This document shows, piece after piece, positions 15,890 to 24,666 of a stretch of 33,802 nt of DNA. The DNA comes from Arthrobacter sp. H5. Lineage in GTDB: Bacteria > Actinomycetota > Actinomycetes > Actinomycetales > Micrococcaceae. Made by a program: the position numbers and the translations under genes. The stretch spans positions 47,804 through 81,605 of the forward strand of contig NZ_KI915034.1 in the NCBI RefSeq assembly GCF_000520595.1. Reading direction: 5' to 3'. Numbering within the stretch: position 1 is the stretch's first letter; each line of letters starts with the position of its first letter. The notes beneath the pieces were generated by a model, which worked only from the letters and a program-made list of their open reading frames with translations, was not told the origin of the DNA and made no database searches.

Positions 15890-16732
15890 ATGACCGTTTC
15901 ATCTGGATACGTCCACATTTCCCTTCGCACTTCCCAGAACCGCGCCGGCGCCCAGCGCCCGTCCTATGGGCAGGGTCCCGCCTTTGCTCAGTACGGCCAG
16001 GTTCCGGCCAGCCAGTCCTATTCATCCAATCCGCTGCGGCAACTGCAGGCCGTGCCCACCCCGGGTGATCACCAGCCGGTTACAGCCCCGGTTGCCGTGG
16101 TCACGCCGAACGGCCTTCCCGGCCCGCAGGCAGTTTCCGGAGACACCACCGCCCGGGGGTTTGTCCTCTACGTGGCGCTGGACGAGGAAACAGCCGCTGA
16201 GCACGGCACCACGCTCAGCCGGCTGGCACAGGAAGTCCGCGCACATGTCCGGTCACTTGTTCCCGGTGCGCAAAGCCATGCCGCCGTCGCGCTGGCTCCG
16301 GCAGACGCCGTCGGCGCCGATATCGACGTCGTGCGCCAGGCACTCGGTGACCCGACCGTCAGCCGCAGGCCGCGCCCTGAGCAGGCCAGCCCAGCTCCAG
16401 CACTCCGGCCAACCGGTGTGCTTATCGACCTCTCGCGCAGGGAAGTCCACCTCGACGGCGAAACACTGAACTTGACCTTCAAAGAGTTCGAACTTCTGAA
16501 CTACCTGGTTGAAAACGCCTCCCGCACGGTCGGCCGCGAAGAACTGCTCAGCGGCCTCTGGCGCAATGCGGACGAAGTCCCCAACGAGCGCACCATAGAC
16601 GTACACATCCGACGCCTGCGTTCAAAGCTCGGCCGGCTCGCCAACACGGTACGCACGGTGCGCGGGCAGGGCTACCGTTTCTACGAGCACCCGGAGGTTG
16701 TTGTCTGGGCAGCGCCGGAGTACTCCATCTAG
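15890..16732 (+). CDS. Orphan winged-helix (OmpR/PhoB-type) transcriptional regulator without receiver
   Basis: Encodes about 280 residues. The C-terminal about 100 residues are a typical Trans_reg_C winged helix: VLIDLSRREVHLDGETLNLTFKEFELLNYLVENASRTVGREELL, then the recognition helix NERTIDVHIRRLRSKLG and the wing VRTVRGQGYRFYE. The N-terminus is not a phosphoacceptor receiver: it is a Gln/Pro/Ser-rich, low-complexity stretch (about 12-75) followed by an about 80-residue segment beginning GFVLYVALDEETAAEHGTT. So control is not by a standard two-component phosphorelay. ATG 15890 with GAGG 9 nt upstream is preferred over the in-frame GTG 15857 and ATG 15860. Single gene downstream of upp. Confidence 0.82.
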   Translation: MTVSSGYVHISLRTSQNRAGAQRPSYGQGPAFAQYGQVPASQSYSSNPLRQLQAVPTPGDHQPVTAPVAVVTPNGLPGPQAVSGDTTARGFVLYVALDEETAAEHGTTLSRLAQEVRAHVRSLVPGAQSHAAVALAPADAVGADIDVVRQALGDPTVSRRPRPEQASPAPALRPTGVLIDLSRREVHLDGETLNLTFKEFELLNYLVENASRTVGREELLSGLWRNADEVPNERTIDVHIRRLRSKLGRLANTVRTVRGQGYRFYEHPEVVVWAAPEYSI

Positions 16733-16855
16733 CCAGCGTCCTTTTGTGGGCCGCCCCTGTCTGGACTGTAAATGCTGCTGTGGCCACCTGCCTCCAGGCT
16801 GCTGTGGGTCACAGCCGGTTTCGGAAGGCCGCGGCGCCGGCGAAGGCCGCTCTTT

Positions 16856-16884
16856 TCAGGGCCAGGACAAAGGTTTGGCCCTGA
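16856..16884 (+). terminator. Possible hairpin after winged-helix gene
   Basis: Arms TCAGGGCCA (16856-16864) and TGGCCCTGA (16876-16884) form a perfect 9-bp stem with an 11-nt loop, about 125 nt beyond the regulator stop. No T-tract follows. It is one of only two structures in the 384-bp gap 16733-17116, which has no convincing gene. Confidence 0.4.
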
Positions 16885-17036
16885 GGTGATGGGCGAGCTT
16901 TGCGCCGGGCAGCTATTGGTTGGTGAATACTCTTGATCTGCACCACCTCACCCGGGGTCTTCATGCATGCGGCCACGCTGAACGTCACCAGACTTCGTGG
17001 CTGATGCAGCTAGTTCCCGGTCTGCCTCGCTGCAGT

Positions 17037-17073
17037 GTGTAGGAGCGACCCTCATCGAGGGACGCTCCTACAC
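17037..17073 (-). terminator. Long stem-loop at 3' end of the carbohydrate locus
   Basis: GTGTAGGAGCG (17037-17047) pairs with CGCTCCTACAC (17063-17073); inside, after one A-A mismatch, CCCTC pairs with GAGGG around a 3-nt loop. The result is a 16-bp, nearly uninterrupted hairpin 44 nt after the GHL10 stop. There is no T-tract, which is common for actinobacterial terminators. It works in both directions and also ends read-through from the convergent regulator. Confidence 0.6.
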
Positions 17074-17116
17074 TGATTCAGCAGTCGAGCGAAGCGCTCA
17101 CCGCAGGCGCGGTGTT

Positions 17117-19576
17117 CTACCGCTTAGGTCCTCCCTTTCCACCATGCTCTGCGTCGGCTTGCTCGGTCCAACGCTGGTACATGGCCAGATCACGGATTAG
17201 CCTGGCAGCGAAGTTCAGCTGAATCTCACTGGAGCCACGGACGATTTCAGCGGCTTTGCCGTATGCCTTCACCGCCTGATCCGTTTTGCCTTCCTCAAGG
17301 AAACGGTCCGCGCCCGCGAGTTCCTTTTCCAATTTTTTGGCTGTCTTCTCCGGTATGCAGGTACCGGTTGCGCTGCTGACGTTCCCGGAGGTCCATTGGC
17401 CGGCCTCCCGGGCGGCTGTCACCAGGTCGCTGTGCGGTGTGCGTGCCTCGGCGCGGAACACGCCTTCTTCCAGTGCCGTCGCCTGCGCAGCGGAGAGCTG
17501 GTTGTAGGCGAAAAGCGCTGCGCCGTCGGAACCCGCATCCCTGACTGCCTGGGTCTGCTCGATCAGCACGTCAGGGGTCGAGCCGCGGAACGGACCGTAA
17601 GTCGCGGTGTAGAGAAGGTTCTCATCCCCCACCGACTCGCGCATTAGTTCGGTGTCACGGGCCACGGAGGCTGCAGAGGTACCGAACGACATACCTGTGA
17701 GGACGTCGACGTACCCCCTGTCAGCCCAGTCAGCCCAGTTTTGGAACTTCTTGGCCAGACCGTCGCTTGGGTCGGGGAACACTGCTGCAGACATCTGAAT
17801 TTCCGGTGCCACTTCCAGCTGCATGTCCCGGACCTCGGCGACGAATGACGTCACCTTTTCCTCACGCCAGGCGTTCCACGTCTCCCACAGTGCATCGTCC
17901 GGAGTGAGCGTGTAGGGGTCGGTGCCGTGCTCACTGGCAAATGCATCGCGGGCGTAGTCGCTGTAGGAGAACGAGGCGGTTTCCCACGGCTGTGAGACAG
18001 GGTAACGGATGTAGTCCAGGTGTAGACCGTCAACCTCGTATTTCGTCAGGATCTCTGTGAAGACAGACTTCACATACTCGCGGGGTTCGGGCATTGCCGG
18101 GTCCACGAAGTAGTAGCCGGGCTCTTGGGAGGACGGCTGCGGGCCGGTCTTGCCCACGTCCTCACGTTCCACTGCTGCCCATTCCGGATGTGCCTCAAGT
18201 ACGGGGCCAACACCGCCGTTTTCGTTGACGGACTGCGCGCCGACAAAGAAGGTGTGGACCCAGGGGTGCAGTTCGATGCCACGCGCATGCGCTTCATCGA
18301 TCCAGACCTGCAGCGGGTCAAACCCAGCCATTTCAGGCCGTTGAGGTGCGATACCGTACTCGGTGGCTACAGCGCTGGGGTAGATGGTGTAACCCTGGAA
18401 GACGGTCTCCAGGAAGACCATGTTCACGCCTGCGGCATCGAGCTGGTCCAGGGTTGTCTCGATCTGGGCGGGTGTGGTTTCGGTGGGGCGTACCCACATG
18501 CCGCGTCCCTCCACGGGACGTGATTCGGCGGTGCGGTACCAGGCAAGTTCGGCGCTTTCGCGGGACTGTTCGGCCAGCGTGACGGACCCGTCGACATTCC
18601 CGGCGGCCGAGGCCTCTGCGGCCTGGTTCAACAGTGAGCGCGATTCCGCTGCTGCGGTAGCGGCGCCCTGCTGATCGACGATCAGGCAGCTTTCCGCGGC
18701 GGCTGTCATTGACTGTTCCGCGCGTGCCAGGGCCTGCTCCGCGCCGTACATGTAGGTGCTTTCATCGATGGTCACAGTGACGGTTGATCCATCGACGGCC
18801 ACCTTCGCTCCGAGGACTGCGTTGCTGGAGAGCCAAGCCCCGCGGCCGCCGTGTCCGGAAATAACCAGTCCGTCTGCGGGAATTTCCCTGTTGTTGCCGC
18901 CGCGTGCGGTGACGCGGCCATCTATGACGGTTACTTCGTAGCCGAAATCATTGGTTTCGGTTGTGGGACGGCCCGAAGCAGTGGTATACACGATTAGTTG
19001 TTCGCCGCCACGGCAGCCGGGGAAGCACTTCCCGGAGGCAGGGTCCACTCCTGCAGGGTGGGTTTCGACGGTGGGATCGGTGGCGTCGATTGTCTCTGTC
19101 ACGGTGCGGACCGTGAGGTCATCCAGGGTGATCAACTCCCCGGCGCGAACGTGGTCCCGGAGGAAAGTGCGCACGTCGGGTGTGCCCCCTGGTGAGGCAG
19201 ACAGCACCACTCCGTCTTCCGGGATTGCGTTATCGCCCGGGTTGGAGCAGTTGGTGAAGACGGTGCAGACGTCCAGCACCTCGTAGCTGCCTGGGTTGCC
19301 GGTCTCACGCAGCACCGCCTCGCCGCCGAACTTGTTGGTCTTCGTTGAAGGGCCGAAGTCCGGGGTGTAGAGGGCGAACATGCCGGCAGTGCGGCTGGAG
19401 GGGTTAATGGCGTCTATCGTCTGCACTGTGCCGTCTGCGGCGACCACGCGTGGTCCGGCAGGTTCCTCTGGCGGGGCCGCGACTGTGCCCGGGGCGGTCA
19501 CGATCGAGGCGAGCAGGGCGGCGGTAAGGGTGATAACGAGTGGCCACCGACGGCGGCGGTCTGATCTTTTTCGCAT
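17117..19576 (-). CDS. Secreted GHL10-type glycoside hydrolase with duplicated N-terminal module
   Basis: Encodes 819 residues. Sec signal peptide at 1-33 (RKRSDRRRRWPLVITLTAAL...AA). Residues about 44-152 and 154-272 look like two copies of one module: FALYTPDFGPSTKTNKFG matches IVYTTASGRPTTETNDFG, and AIPEDGVVLSA matches EIPADGLVISG. An Ala/Glu-rich helical linker follows (about 278-350). Residues about 353-710 are a GHL10 (DUF187) TIM-barrel domain: RGMWVRPTETTPAQI, GYTIYPSAVATEYG, the hallmark VDGLHLDYIRYP, and VDVLTGMSFGTS. The C-terminal about 90 residues are helical and charged. GHL10 proteins are predicted glycosidases, mostly without known substrate. ATG 19576 has AGGAGG 4 nt upstream. 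It follows the GH38 gene by 186 bp and has its own promoter and operator. Confidence 0.85.
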   Translation of the reverse strand: MRKRSDRRRRWPLVITLTAALLASIVTAPGTVAAPPEEPAGPRVVAADGTVQTIDAINPSSRTAGMFALYTPDFGPSTKTNKFGGEAVLRETGNPGSYEVLDVCTVFTNCSNPGDNAIPEDGVVLSASPGGTPDVRTFLRDHVRAGELITLDDLTVRTVTETIDATDPTVETHPAGVDPASGKCFPGCRGGEQLIVYTTASGRPTTETNDFGYEVTVIDGRVTARGGNNREIPADGLVISGHGGRGAWLSSNAVLGAKVAVDGSTVTVTIDESTYMYGAEQALARAEQSMTAAAESCLIVDQQGAATAAAESRSLLNQAAEASAAGNVDGSVTLAEQSRESAELAWYRTAESRPVEGRGMWVRPTETTPAQIETTLDQLDAAGVNMVFLETVFQGYTIYPSAVATEYGIAPQRPEMAGFDPLQVWIDEAHARGIELHPWVHTFFVGAQSVNENGGVGPVLEAHPEWAAVEREDVGKTGPQPSSQEPGYYFVDPAMPEPREYVKSVFTEILTKYEVDGLHLDYIRYPVSQPWETASFSYSDYARDAFASEHGTDPYTLTPDDALWETWNAWREEKVTSFVAEVRDMQLEVAPEIQMSAAVFPDPSDGLAKKFQNWADWADRGYVDVLTGMSFGTSAASVARDTELMRESVGDENLLYTATYGPFRGSTPDVLIEQTQAVRDAGSDGAALFAYNQLSAAQATALEEGVFRAEARTPHSDLVTAAREAGQWTSGNVSSATGTCIPEKTAKKLEKELAGADRFLEEGKTDQAVKAYGKAAEIVRGSSEIQLNFAARLIRDLAMYQRWTEQADAEHGGKGGPKR

Positions 19577-19609
19577 GGGACCTCCTAAGGTCACTATCAT
19601 CCTGGACCT

Positions 19610-19628
19610 ACTGGTCCGGACAAGTCAA
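19610..19628 (-). promoter_or_regulatory. GntR/DasR-like operator and -35 of the GHL10 gene
   Basis: ACTGGTCCGGACAAGT (19610-19625) is a palindrome with 7 of 8 paired positions. It matches 12 of 16 positions of the DasR dre consensus as I remember it (ACTGGTCTAGACCACT). Read on the minus strand, TTGACT (19623-19628) is a good -35 element overlapping the site, with CAGGAT 18 bp on as a possible -10. Binding here should repress. The likely binder is the GntR/UTRA protein at 27097-27810. Confidence 0.6.
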
Positions 19629-19684
19629 GGAAAACTGTGGTCCATCTCACCTTTAATTTGCCAAGATTTCTGCTCAAACCGTCC

Positions 19685-19702
19685 AATTGGTTCGTACCTC
19701 TG
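19685..19702 (-). promoter_or_regulatory. Second GntR-like site upstream of the GHL10 gene
   Basis: AATTGGTTCGTACCTCTG shares the core GGTTCGTACC (19689-19698) exactly with the site before the solute-binding protein gene at 31012-31021. Only one half is well conserved. It lies about 65 bp upstream of the promoter-proximal site, a spacing that could allow looping or cooperative binding. Confidence 0.45.
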
Positions 19703-19762
19703 CGAGAAGCAGGCACGCCAAGCAGCCGCGGGATGAACCGCGGCTGGTTGTGCTGGGTGAGA

Positions 19763-22381
19763 CTAACGGAGGATGAGGGTTTCCAGACCGTACGGCGGAA
19801 GGTCTATGTGCACGCGGCGCTCCTGTCCGATGGTTAGCGGCTTCATGATGGTTTCATCGATGCGTGCACTGTCGACCGACGTGGTCTGCTCCGGCAGCCG
19901 GACAACAGCCGACACGGCGCGCGCCGTGGGATTGGAGATCCTGAGCACCGATCCGCCGCGCGAAGGGTTCTCTTCGACCGGTTTCCAGGCCGACACGAGA
20001 GCACCCACTACTTCTGGCGCGGACTGCCGCGCGGTCTGTCCCGCGGGTGGCGGACACCCCGGTCGCAGTGCGAACGTCCGAAGCGGCGATTGGTGAAGTG
20101 CTGCGGACGCCACAAAGTCCATGGAATCCGGCCGAACGCTTTCACCAAACACCGCTGCGACATTGACGCCGATAGGGCCGATGCACTGGGCCTCGGGGAC
20201 TGCCATCATGGGGCCGGCTCCCGTGGTACGGGTGCGCAGGTCAAAGCGCGAGAGCCAACCAACGGCGCGCAGCACCGTCACGGACAGGACGGCGGAATCG
20301 GGTCGCCGGATCGCCTGGACCTCGGGCAGGCCGCGCGTCAGGAGCGCGACGGCGGAGGGTCCAGTGCCGGCGCATGCCCAGGAACTCACTGGGGCAACCG
20401 GGTGTTCTGCTTCAAACGCCGCTTCCGTTGGGAGCACTCCCAGTTCTGGACCAACAGGCCGTTCAATCGTCGACCAGTGTTGATCGGCTGTCCACGAGAC
20501 TGCTTGGACGTCGATGGGGACTTCGAAGCGCAGTCGATGATCGCGCGCCCGGTTGTCGAGCGAGATGGACCATTCGAGGCGGTCGGTGCCGGCCCATTGG
20601 GTGACCGTGATAGACAGTGGAGAATCAACAGTAGTATCGCTGCGGCTGTTGCGGTTGTCCTGAATTCCTTCTGGCAAGGTGATTGTTGCTTCAATGTTTA
20701 TGCGGGTACGCAGTGCGGTGCTGGACGCCTCCACCTGGGTGACCCGGGGCTCAATAGCCACGCCCCCGGGAATCGGATCAAAATTGTAGGTGTCGCCACG
20801 GTCGCCGTCGGAGGCAAGACGGCCAACGCCGTCGTGCATTCGTCCCGTCTCAGTGTCGTGAACACGCAGCGACGCGTTGTCGAGCACCTCGATGACAAAG
20901 CGCCCAGTGTCAATCCTCCTCGAGGGTGTCCGCTGTGGTGGCGACGCCGGTCCATCCGACAGTTCCACGCGGAATGCTTTCCACCCGAACGCCGGTACCG
21001 CGTCGGCCGCGAACGCGATGGTGTGGATGTCCGTTTCGCGGGTATCGGGGAGAAGATCGAGATCGGCCTCAAACACCTTCTCGCGGCGGGTTGACTCCAG
21101 TTCGAATGGCACATCCCGGCCGCCGTGGTCCTTCACCCGCGTCACCACGCGGCCGGGCTCGGTCACGGCGTCCAAGGTTGCGTGCCCGCTTACGGTTGTG
21201 CCCTGGCCCGAGAGCACCACGACGTCGACCTGGTCGCGTGCCGGGTCGCCGTGCTGGCGGGTGTCCACGCCCTCGGCGAGGAGGAGCCTGCGTACCAGCA
21301 GCTCCCCTGTTTCTATGGCGCGTTCAGCCCGGACGGTCGTCTGGCGGTGCACCTCGTCAGTGCTGCAGCCGCAGATCGAATCATGAGGCGCGTTCTTGAT
21401 GACAAGGTCCCAGGCATGATCCAGCAGCTCAGCGTGGGATGCAGGGGAGGTAGCCGGCCGCATCAGGTGCCGCACCAGCTGAGGTTCCGCGTAGCGTTCC
21501 AGGAGGGTCTGCGCCCTGCTGTTGGCGAGTTTGACGTACGTGCGCGCCGACAACGTTCCCGGGAGCAGGAATGTAAGGCGGTTGCCCAGCGTCCGCAGCT
21601 CGCCGCGCACCACGGGAAGCTCCCCGTCGGCCTCGCGGGCCACAGTGAAAAACTCACCCAATGTGGTCTCAACCAGGCCCACCCCAGCATCGGCTGCTGC
21701 AGCCGTACGTTCAGCCGGCGGGCGGGGCACAACGTGGTCACCGCCGTTCAGCAGCAGGAGTGGACCGTCGGGCAGCCGCTGCCGTTCGGCTTGGACGAAC
21801 TGCTTGAGCTGTACGCCGCTGGTAACGGAATCCCACAGGGTTTCCGTCTGGTGGTAGCCCTGGTTGACTGTGAACACCTCGCTGCCATCCGGGGAAATCC
21901 AGCGGAAACGTGCATGTTCCGGCGGTGCGCCGCGCCAGACCAGGGCGGTGTCCATCCCGAATCCGTTCAGCAGCCGCGGCAGGTCCGCTGGATGACCAAA
22001 GGCATCCGGAGAGTAGCCTACGGTGGAGAGTCTGCCCATCCTGTTGCCCCAGCGGCGGGCACGAAGCAGGTTCCTGACAAGATTCTCGACCGATACCAGC
22101 TGGTTGTCCGCGAGAACATGCCACGGTCCGACGGTCAGCCGGCCGGAGTTGATGTGGCCGGAGATCCGCGCTTCGAGGTCAGGGCGCACCTCCAGCACAT
22201 CGGCGAGAATGACAGTCTGGCCATCCAGGTGGAACGATGCGTAGTGTCCCTGTTCCAGGGATCCGCATACGCGCTCCACCAGGTCAACGAGCCGGCCGCG
22301 GTAGCCGTCGAACCCGCGGTACCACTCGCGGTCCCAATGGACATGGGAAATGACATGGCAGGTTTTAAGCAGTTCAGACAC
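19763..22381 (-). CDS. GH38 alpha-mannosidase, cytoplasmic
   Basis: Encodes 872 residues. GH38 enzymes are zinc-dependent retaining alpha-mannosidases. Zinc and catalytic residues are visible: HVHWDREW with His15 and Asp17, nucleophile Asp126 in GYSPDAFGHPADLP, and zinc ligand His333 in NAPHDSICGCSTDEVH. The N-terminal barrel (1-about 300), helical region and C-terminal beta domains give the normal family length. No signal peptide, so it should act on imported oligosaccharide. GTG 22381 is the start: it overlaps the epimerase stop by 8 nt and leaves the catalytic HVHWD motif near the N-terminus as in homologues; the longer upstream frame is shadow. Related bacterial GH38 enzymes also cleave mannosylglycerate and core N-glycan mannose, so linkage and substrate are open. 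Confidence 0.93.
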   Translation of the reverse strand: MSELLKTCHVISHVHWDREWYRGFDGYRGRLVDLVERVCGSLEQGHYASFHLDGQTVILADVLEVRPDLEARISGHINSGRLTVGPWHVLADNQLVSVENLVRNLLRARRWGNRMGRLSTVGYSPDAFGHPADLPRLLNGFGMDTALVWRGAPPEHARFRWISPDGSEVFTVNQGYHQTETLWDSVTSGVQLKQFVQAERQRLPDGPLLLLNGGDHVVPRPPAERTAAAADAGVGLVETTLGEFFTVAREADGELPVVRGELRTLGNRLTFLLPGTLSARTYVKLANSRAQTLLERYAEPQLVRHLMRPATSPASHAELLDHAWDLVIKNAPHDSICGCSTDEVHRQTTVRAERAIETGELLVRRLLLAEGVDTRQHGDPARDQVDVVVLSGQGTTVSGHATLDAVTEPGRVVTRVKDHGGRDVPFELESTRREKVFEADLDLLPDTRETDIHTIAFAADAVPAFGWKAFRVELSDGPASPPQRTPSRRIDTGRFVIEVLDNASLRVHDTETGRMHDGVGRLASDGDRGDTYNFDPIPGGVAIEPRVTQVEASSTALRTRINIEATITLPEGIQDNRNSRSDTTVDSPLSITVTQWAGTDRLEWSISLDNRARDHRLRFEVPIDVQAVSWTADQHWSTIERPVGPELGVLPTEAAFEAEHPVAPVSSWACAGTGPSAVALLTRGLPEVQAIRRPDSAVLSVTVLRAVGWLSRFDLRTRTTGAGPMMAVPEAQCIGPIGVNVAAVFGESVRPDSMDFVASAALHQSPLRTFALRPGCPPPAGQTARQSAPEVVGALVSAWKPVEENPSRGGSVLRISNPTARAVSAVVRLPEQTTSVDSARIDETIMKPLTIGQERRVHIDLPPYGLETLILR

Positions 22382-23108
22382 GGATGTTGTCCTCTGTGGG
22401 CGTGACGACCGATGTGCTGTGCACGAAACGGGCGGTGATGGACTGTGGGTGCGTAATTGCTGAGCCGACGACGACGGCGGTTGCCCCCAGCTGGAGGGCG
22501 GCGGCGGCGACATCGGGGGTGGCGATGCGGCCTTCAGCGAAAACGGGCACAGTGACAGCCCCTGCGAGTTCCGTGATGAGTTGAAGATCCGGCGCAGGTC
22601 CGGGACGGCTGTACGGCGTGTAACCGGCGAGCGTGGTGGAGACAATATCGGCGCCCGCTTCCGCCGCAGCGATTCCTTCCTCCGCCGTGGAGACATCCGC
22701 CATCACCAGTACCGGCGAGGTGGCCTTGAGCCGTTGAATGGTTTCCGCCAGGGTGAGACCGTCGGGACGGGACCGGCCCGTTCCGTCCAGGGCAACCACA
22801 TCCGCCCCCGCCCGCGCCACTTCCTCGGCGGCAGAGAGTGTGGGAGTGATGTAGACGCCGTTGTCGCCGACCTTCCAGAGGCCAATGATTGGGGCTGGAG
22901 TGGCGGCCCGCACGGCACGGATGTCGTCAAGGCCCTCAAGGCGCACCCCTGCCGCTCCGCCCGCGAGAACGCTGAGTGCGATTGCCACCATATGAATGGA
23001 TCCGCGCAGTGGCTCGCCCGGGTAGGCCTGACAGGAAACTATGAGTTGACCCCTCAGACGGTCCAGGATGGAGGCTTGCAAATTGACCGCTGAGGATGGG
23101 TCAGACAT
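22374..23108 (-). CDS. nanE: Putative N-acetylmannosamine-6-phosphate 2-epimerase
   Basis: Encodes 244 residues, a TIM-barrel enzyme that converts ManNAc-6-P to GlcNAc-6-P. Typical signature pieces are GQLIVSCQAYPGEPLRG (20-36), Lys79 in PIIGLWKVGDNGVYITPT, DGTGRSRPDG (108-117) and the phosphate and Glu192 region VFAEGRIATP. The expected catalytic Lys and Glu are therefore present. The second position of the usual KRD motif is altered (KVGDNG), which could mean a modified substrate. No sialic-acid lyase, sialidase or sialic-acid transporter gene is in the locus, so the entry point would be ManNAc itself rather than sialic acid. Start ATG 23108 overlaps the previous stop by 8 nt. Confidence 0.88.
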   Translation of the reverse strand: MSDPSSAVNLQASILDRLRGQLIVSCQAYPGEPLRGSIHMVAIALSVLAGGAAGVRLEGLDDIRAVRAATPAPIIGLWKVGDNGVYITPTLSAAEEVARAGADVVALDGTGRSRPDGLTLAETIQRLKATSPVLVMADVSTAEEGIAAAEAGADIVSTTLAGYTPYSRPGPAPDLQLITELAGAVTVPVFAEGRIATPDVAAAALQLGATAVVVGSAITHPQSITARFVHSTSVVTPTEDNIRV

Positions 23109-24666
23109 GGTGTTTCTCCGTAACGGTGGATTCTGTATTGATACTGTTCAGGGCACCTTCCGGCCAGGCCAGGGGAGCTCCGCGGGCGGTCAGCCGGATC
23201 CGTACCTCTTCCAGGAGGTTCACGGTTTCAACTACGCGGCGGGGTGTGGCCCCGGTACCGATGCTCACTGAGGCGATGATGCCGGCCGCCTCTCCGATGG
23301 CCCATTCACCGGGCTGCAGCCGGTAAGCGGCGGCAGCGACCTGCGTCGCAGCCAAGTTCTTTGCACCCATCACAAGGTTTTCCGGGCCCACCCCGGCAAC
23401 CGGGACCAGTGCGCTGGCGGGAATCTGGAAGGGTGCCGTTTCGCTGAACACGGTCGCGGTGTAGCCGACGCGTGGGTGCAGATCCGTGTGATACCAAGCG
23501 ATACCCACGGAGTCCGGTATTGACGGTGCGAAACCATCAGGACCAGGCCGCAGGTCATGCCAAGTCACCGGTTGTGGGTTTGCCAGACGCCTGGATTCGC
23601 GCACATACGGTGTCTCCGCCAGCCCGTCCGGGGTGCCGCTGATTTCGGGGGCAAGCCGGAGTTCTGGGTACCCACAGCTGCCCCCCAGCGGTCCGGGTCC
23701 GTCTTCCGGGTCTCGCGGGACCTCGGTACGCAACCAGTGAACGAAGGCCAGAGTAAGGTCCCTTGCTTCCTGTTTGGCGCGCACGGGGTCTGCCACGAGT
23801 CCACGGCGGCGGTAGTCATTGCCCGCCCAATTGATGATGGCCGCCTCCGGTTTCCCTGATGCCGCCGTGCGGATTCGCCGGTACTCCCAGAACGGCGGCT
23901 TACCGTCGGGTCCGTCCCGGAAGAACCGGTAGCGATGGATCTGCCCGTCCCAGCCGTCAAGATCCAGGGAAAATGGCTGCCAATCCCTCATCTGGTCATA
24001 GCCTTCCGGCGCTTCCCCCAAGGGCAAGGGCTGTGCTTCACGGACCACCGCTGCTACCCAGGTGAACGACTGCTCAGCTCCCCGATCCGGGCGTCCTGGA
24101 ACGGCATCCGGCTCACCATAGGCGTCAGAGCCCTCCGATCCGATGATCCACCTGGTATCCGTCAGTGGCAGAAGATCGCCGAGGTCGGTGGCGTCAATGT
24201 AGACGGCCGCGGTGACGCGCAGCAGCGCCCCGTCAATGGTCTGCAGCGAAACGGCCTCGATCCGTGAACCGCTCTGCTCAGATTTCACCGGCGTGTGTTG
24301 GAGCCGGATCTGGATCCGCCCGGAGTCGACGTGTTCCTGAAGCATGCCCTGGAGCACCTGCAGTCCCACGAGCGGTTCGAAACAGACTCTGCTGACCCAG
24401 CCCTCTCCGGGATTGGCGGTGCCGCCGGAGGATTCACGGACCAGATCCCGGAAACTGCGGTAGCTGGCTGTCACGCCGGTTGATTCCACCAGTGGGTGCT
24501 CATCGAGCGGAGAGGTGAGCTGAGAGCTCACCTGCCCTCCGATCATTGATTCTTCGGCCGTGAGGATCACCGACCTGCCAGCGTCCGCGGCGGCCAGCGC
24601 CGCGGCGATACCACCCAATCCACCACCTATCACGGCCACATCTGCTGAAAGTTCGACTGGCGTCAT
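23101..24666 (-). CDS. FAD-dependent oxidoreductase (FAD_oxidored family)
   Basis: Encodes 521 residues. The N-terminal dinucleotide fold VAVIGGGLGGIAAALAAADAG (Gly14-x-Gly16-x-x-Gly19) is followed by the Glu-containing strand SVILTAEESMIGGQVSSQ, the pattern of the PF12831 FAD-dependent oxidoreductases. Other family features are VYIDATDLGDLLPLTDTRW and a C-terminal FAD-contact block SALVPVAGVGPENLVMGAKNLAATQVAAAAYRL. No signal peptide, so cytoplasmic. Members occur in many polysaccharide-use clusters, but I know no proven reaction for this type; sugar oxidation before or after glycosidic cleavage is a guess. ATG 24666 overlaps the DUF4127 stop by ATGA; its own stop overlaps nanE by 8 nt. Confidence 0.85.
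   Translation of the reverse strand: MTPVELSADVAVIGGGLGGIAAALAAADAGRSVILTAEESMIGGQVSSQLTSPLDEHPLVESTGVTASYRSFRDLVRESSGGTANPGEGWVSRVCFEPLVGLQVLQGMLQEHVDSGRIQIRLQHTPVKSEQSGSRIEAVSLQTIDGALLRVTAAVYIDATDLGDLLPLTDTRWIIGSEGSDAYGEPDAVPGRPDRGAEQSFTWVAAVVREAQPLPLGEAPEGYDQMRDWQPFSLDLDGWDGQIHRYRFFRDGPDGKPPFWEYRRIRTAASGKPEAAIINWAGNDYRRRGLVADPVRAKQEARDLTLAFVHWLRTEVPRDPEDGPGPLGGSCGYPELRLAPEISGTPDGLAETPYVRESRRLANPQPVTWHDLRPGPDGFAPSIPDSVGIAWYHTDLHPRVGYTATVFSETAPFQIPASALVPVAGVGPENLVMGAKNLAATQVAAAAYRLQPGEWAIGEAAGIIASVSIGTGATPRRVVETVNLLEEVRIRLTARGAPLAWPEGALNSINTESTVTEKHHV

Noticed and set aside
16769-16870. Short Cys-rich plus-strand frame (CLDCKCCCGH)
   Set aside because: No ribosome-binding site, overlaps a hairpin, and the composition changes abruptly; nothing supports translation.
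21125-22405. Long plus-strand open frame opposite the alpha-mannosidase
   Set aside because: Shadow frame. The minus strand carries the complete GH38 catalytic motifs.
22382-22696. Upstream extension of the GH38 gene by about 105 residues
   Set aside because: The extension is Pro/Ser/Arg-rich out-of-frame translation of nanE; GTG 22381 with the 8-nt overlap fits the operon pattern.
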